From CAXNKH01 sp049296795 (GTDB taxonomy: Bacteria > Pseudomonadota > Gammaproteobacteria > Burkholderiales > Burkholderiaceae_C), in NCBI GenBank assembly GCA_049296795.1, contig JBAQTC010000001.1, positions 1-5,955 of the forward strand: DNA of 5,955 bases. Reading direction: 5' to 3'. Of the stretch, positions 5,421 to 5,955 are shown piece by piece; position 1 is the stretch's first letter; the number at the start of each line of letters is the position of its first letter. The notes under the pieces were generated by a model that was given only the letters and a program-made list of their open reading frames with translations, was not told the DNA's origin and did not search any database. Both the position numbers and the translations under genes were made by a program.

Positions 5421-5833
5421 ACATCCTTTTGACGGGTGGCACGGGCTACATTGCCAGCCACACCGCAGTCATACTCACAAATGCAGGGCACAAAGTCGTC
5501 CTTTTAGACAATTTAGTGAACAGCAATGCGTCTGTGGTCAGTAAATTAGAAAAAATTACCGGGGTGAAGTTGCCTTTTGTCGAGGGCGACATCCGTGATA
5601 CAGACCTTCTGGCTTCAACCTTGAAGTCTTATGGCGTTGAAGCTGTCATTCATTTTGCCGGCCTCAAAGCGGTTGGGGAGTCTGTCCAAAACCCGCTTGA
5701 GTACTACGATAACAACGTGGGCGGCACTATCAGTCTTCTCAAAGCCATGACTGAAGCTGGCATCAAAAGACTTGTATTCAGTAGCAGCGCCACCGTCTAC
5801 GGTGACCCGCAGTACCTCCCAATCGACGAGGCC
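5417..5833 (+). CDS. galE: UDP-glucose 4-epimerase, N-terminal part only (interrupted)
   Basis: GalE interconverts UDP-glucose and UDP-galactose with bound NAD, supplying galactose units for surface polysaccharides. The first 139 residues are clear: the NAD-binding loop TGGTGYIASHT (6-16; third loop glycine is Ala), GDIRD (57-61), HFAGLKAVGESV (79-90), YYDNNVGGT and FSSSATVYGDP (121-131), which carries the catalytic serine region. After PIDEA (135-139) the match stops; the expected NPYGRTK part with the catalytic Tyr and Lys is missing. The frame stays open to the window end but encodes unrelated residues, because the DNA from about 5834 is the reverse strand of a transposase gene. The normal length is about 335-340 residues, so this copy should be inactive unless the junction is an assembly error. 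The GTG start overlaps the previous stop and has GAGG at 5407-5410, 6 nt upstream. Confidence 0.88.
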
Positions 5834-5955
5834 CAGCGCACGCTTGAAGAAGGCGTTGTCCCGAAAACTCTCAATGGCGTCAAAGTCGCTTTTACCCATG
5901 CACAGCAGCGCAAGGTAAGATTTAAGGATCTCACTGTTGGCCACCCCCGAGCGCA
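5834..5955 (-). mobile_element. IS1380-family transposase, N-terminal fragment (truncated on both sides)
   Basis: On the minus strand, entering from beyond position 5955, the frame reads RSGVANSEILKSYLALLC, then MGKSDFDAIESFRDNAFF and KRALGL. I recognise this as the conserved N-terminal region of IS1380-family transposases, in which a proline/serine motif (VPSSPTLRQR-like) normally follows ALGL. Here the next residues are the antisense of galE, so the transposase is cut after about 40 visible residues. Its start codon lies outside the window; the GTG at 5944 is probably internal. No terminal inverted repeat is seen at the junction, so this is not a simple insertion end. The catalytic DDE part is absent. 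The family call rests on remembered motif similarity. Confidence 0.72.

Noticed and set aside
1..5955. CRISPR array, tRNA or rRNA genes, canonical parS (TGTTTCACGTGAAACA)
   Set aside because: I looked for regularly spaced repeats, cloverleaf-like ends and the parS palindrome and saw none.

Overview
The window looks like chromosomal DNA of a Gram-negative proteobacterium, most likely a betaproteobacterium of the Burkholderiales type. This rests on GC-rich codon use, an RfaH-type antiterminator, an EPS-associated MarR-type regulator and general protein resemblance; no phylogenetic marker is present, so the placement is an inference. All convincing genes are on the + strand except a transposase fragment at the right edge.

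Layout. Positions 1-12 look like the 3' half of an intrinsic terminator of an upstream gene. Gene 1 (105-1028) is an unusual fusion: an excisionase/MerR-like helix-turn-helix, a Pro/Lys-rich linker, and a complete RfaH-like NusG protein. Next is a three-gene cassette: a large serine recombinase (1148-2719), a ParB-like protein (2804-3817) and a RepB/ParB-like partition protein (3814-4833). The last two overlap by 4 bp. A 215-bp intergenic region (4834-5048) follows and carries an exact 12-nt ops element at 5011-5022. Directly after it come a small winged-helix MarR-family EPS-associated regulator (5049-5420) and the first 139 codons of galE (from 5417), overlapping as GTGA. galE then joins abruptly (about 5833) to the N-terminal coding part of an IS1380-family transposase on the - strand.

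How the genes may work together. The ops element is the DNA/RNA polymerase pause signal that recruits RfaH. An RfaH-like protein at the left and a perfect ops in the leader of a polysaccharide-type operon (MarR-EPS, galE) at the right suggest the fusion protein is the dedicated antiterminator of that operon. The operon's first gene has no visible Shine-Dalgarno sequence, as in known RfaH-dependent genes. Between regulator and target lies the recombinase-ParB-RepB cassette. It could be an integrated element that landed there, or a part of the regulation (site-specific DNA rearrangement or ParB spreading next to the operon). The sequence does not decide between these.

The most interesting points are the HTH-RfaH fusion paired with an exact ops site, the plasmid-like recombinase/ParB/RepB cassette between them, a possible translationally coupled 18-codon leader ORF before parB, and G-poor A/C-rich tracts upstream of each cassette gene.
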